In this document: piece after piece, positions 6,183 to 6,194 of the stretch | Layout: each line of letters starts with the position of its first letter | Numbering within the stretch: position 1 is the first letter of the stretch | Assembly: GCA_964507395.1 (NCBI GenBank) | Contig: CAZDQE010000086.1 | Span: forward strand, 1 to 6,194 | DNA length: 6,194 nucleotides | DNA from: SIG575 sp964507395 | GTDB taxonomy: Bacteria; Bacillota; Clostridia; Oscillospirales; Acutalibacteraceae | Direction of reading: 5' to 3' | Notes under the pieces: generated by a model | Seen by the model: only the letters and a program-made list of their open reading frames with translations | Database searches by the model: none | Told to the model about the DNA's origin: nothing | Program-made: the position numbers and the translations under genes

Positions 6183-6192
6183 TAATGCATTA
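6183..6192. repeat. 10-bp palindrome TAATGCATTA
   Basis: A perfect palindrome follows directly after the CTACG end of the preceding element. ATGCAT also occurs inside that element (6136-6141), and AATGCA occurs at 5943-5948 near the start of the intergenic region. It may be a target-site or boundary sequence of the repeat, or the start of another module running off the window. Confidence 0.4.
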
Positions 6193-6194
6193 CC

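Larger units (their letters stand above)
5922..6194. other. Gene-free, hairpin-rich intergenic region to the window edge
   Basis: No credible coding frame is present on either strand over these 273 bases. A T6 run (5937-5942) follows the last stop, but no good stem precedes it, so I do not call a classical terminator there. The stretch is instead made of micro-repeats and successive inverted repeats, listed separately. It is patchy in composition, with GC-rich stems around 5969-6005 and an AT-rich tract at 6081-6108. The look is that of modular, mobile-type intergenic repeats that are common in Ruminococcaceae-like genomes (from memory, not searched). Confidence 0.65.

Overview
The window looks like a chromosomal segment of an anaerobic gut-type Clostridia bacterium, most likely near Ruminococcaceae/Oscillospiraceae. 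I infer this from the moderate GC, the Gram-positive Shine-Dalgarno sites, the TTG start, the Firmicutes-style protein families and the hairpin-rich intergenic repeats at the right end. The run of ten Ns indicates a draft or metagenome scaffold. All supported genes are on the + strand.

Layout: (1) Positions 3-197 hold the C-terminal end of a membrane protein, probably the substrate-binding S component of an ECF vitamin/metabolite transporter, followed by a short terminator-like hairpin at 207-234. (2) Positions 253-3372 encode a large glycoside hydrolase of the GH106 (alpha-L-rhamnosidase)-like type. It has no signal peptide, so it is probably cytoplasmic. It contains the N run, which is very likely an assembly artefact: the same 8 bases flank the gap on both sides, and removing 18 nt restores a continuous active-site motif. 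(3) Positions 3369-4808 encode a membrane-anchored M20 metallopeptidase (carboxypeptidase S/PM20D1-like) that overlaps the glycosidase by ATGA. (4) Positions 4827-5921 encode a membrane-anchored, beta-lactamase-fold serine hydrolase with a short degenerate cell-wall-binding-like repeat region, starting at TTG 18 nt after the M20 stop. (5) Positions 5922-6194 have no gene. They contain micro-repeats and several hairpins that look like modular interspersed repeats.

The three hydrolase genes are packed as one transcription unit. The glycosidase and M20 enzyme are probably translationally coupled, and the M20 charge pattern and cysteine content suggest that its catalytic domain may also face the cytoplasm. 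A joint role in trimming an imported glycan or glycoconjugate is possible but is inference only. The serine hydrolase probably acts outside the membrane. I see no CRISPR, RNA gene, transposase or phage gene. I did not find a clearly new biological system; the most useful observations are the removable assembly gap, the unusual trio of coupled hydrolases and the structured right-hand tail.
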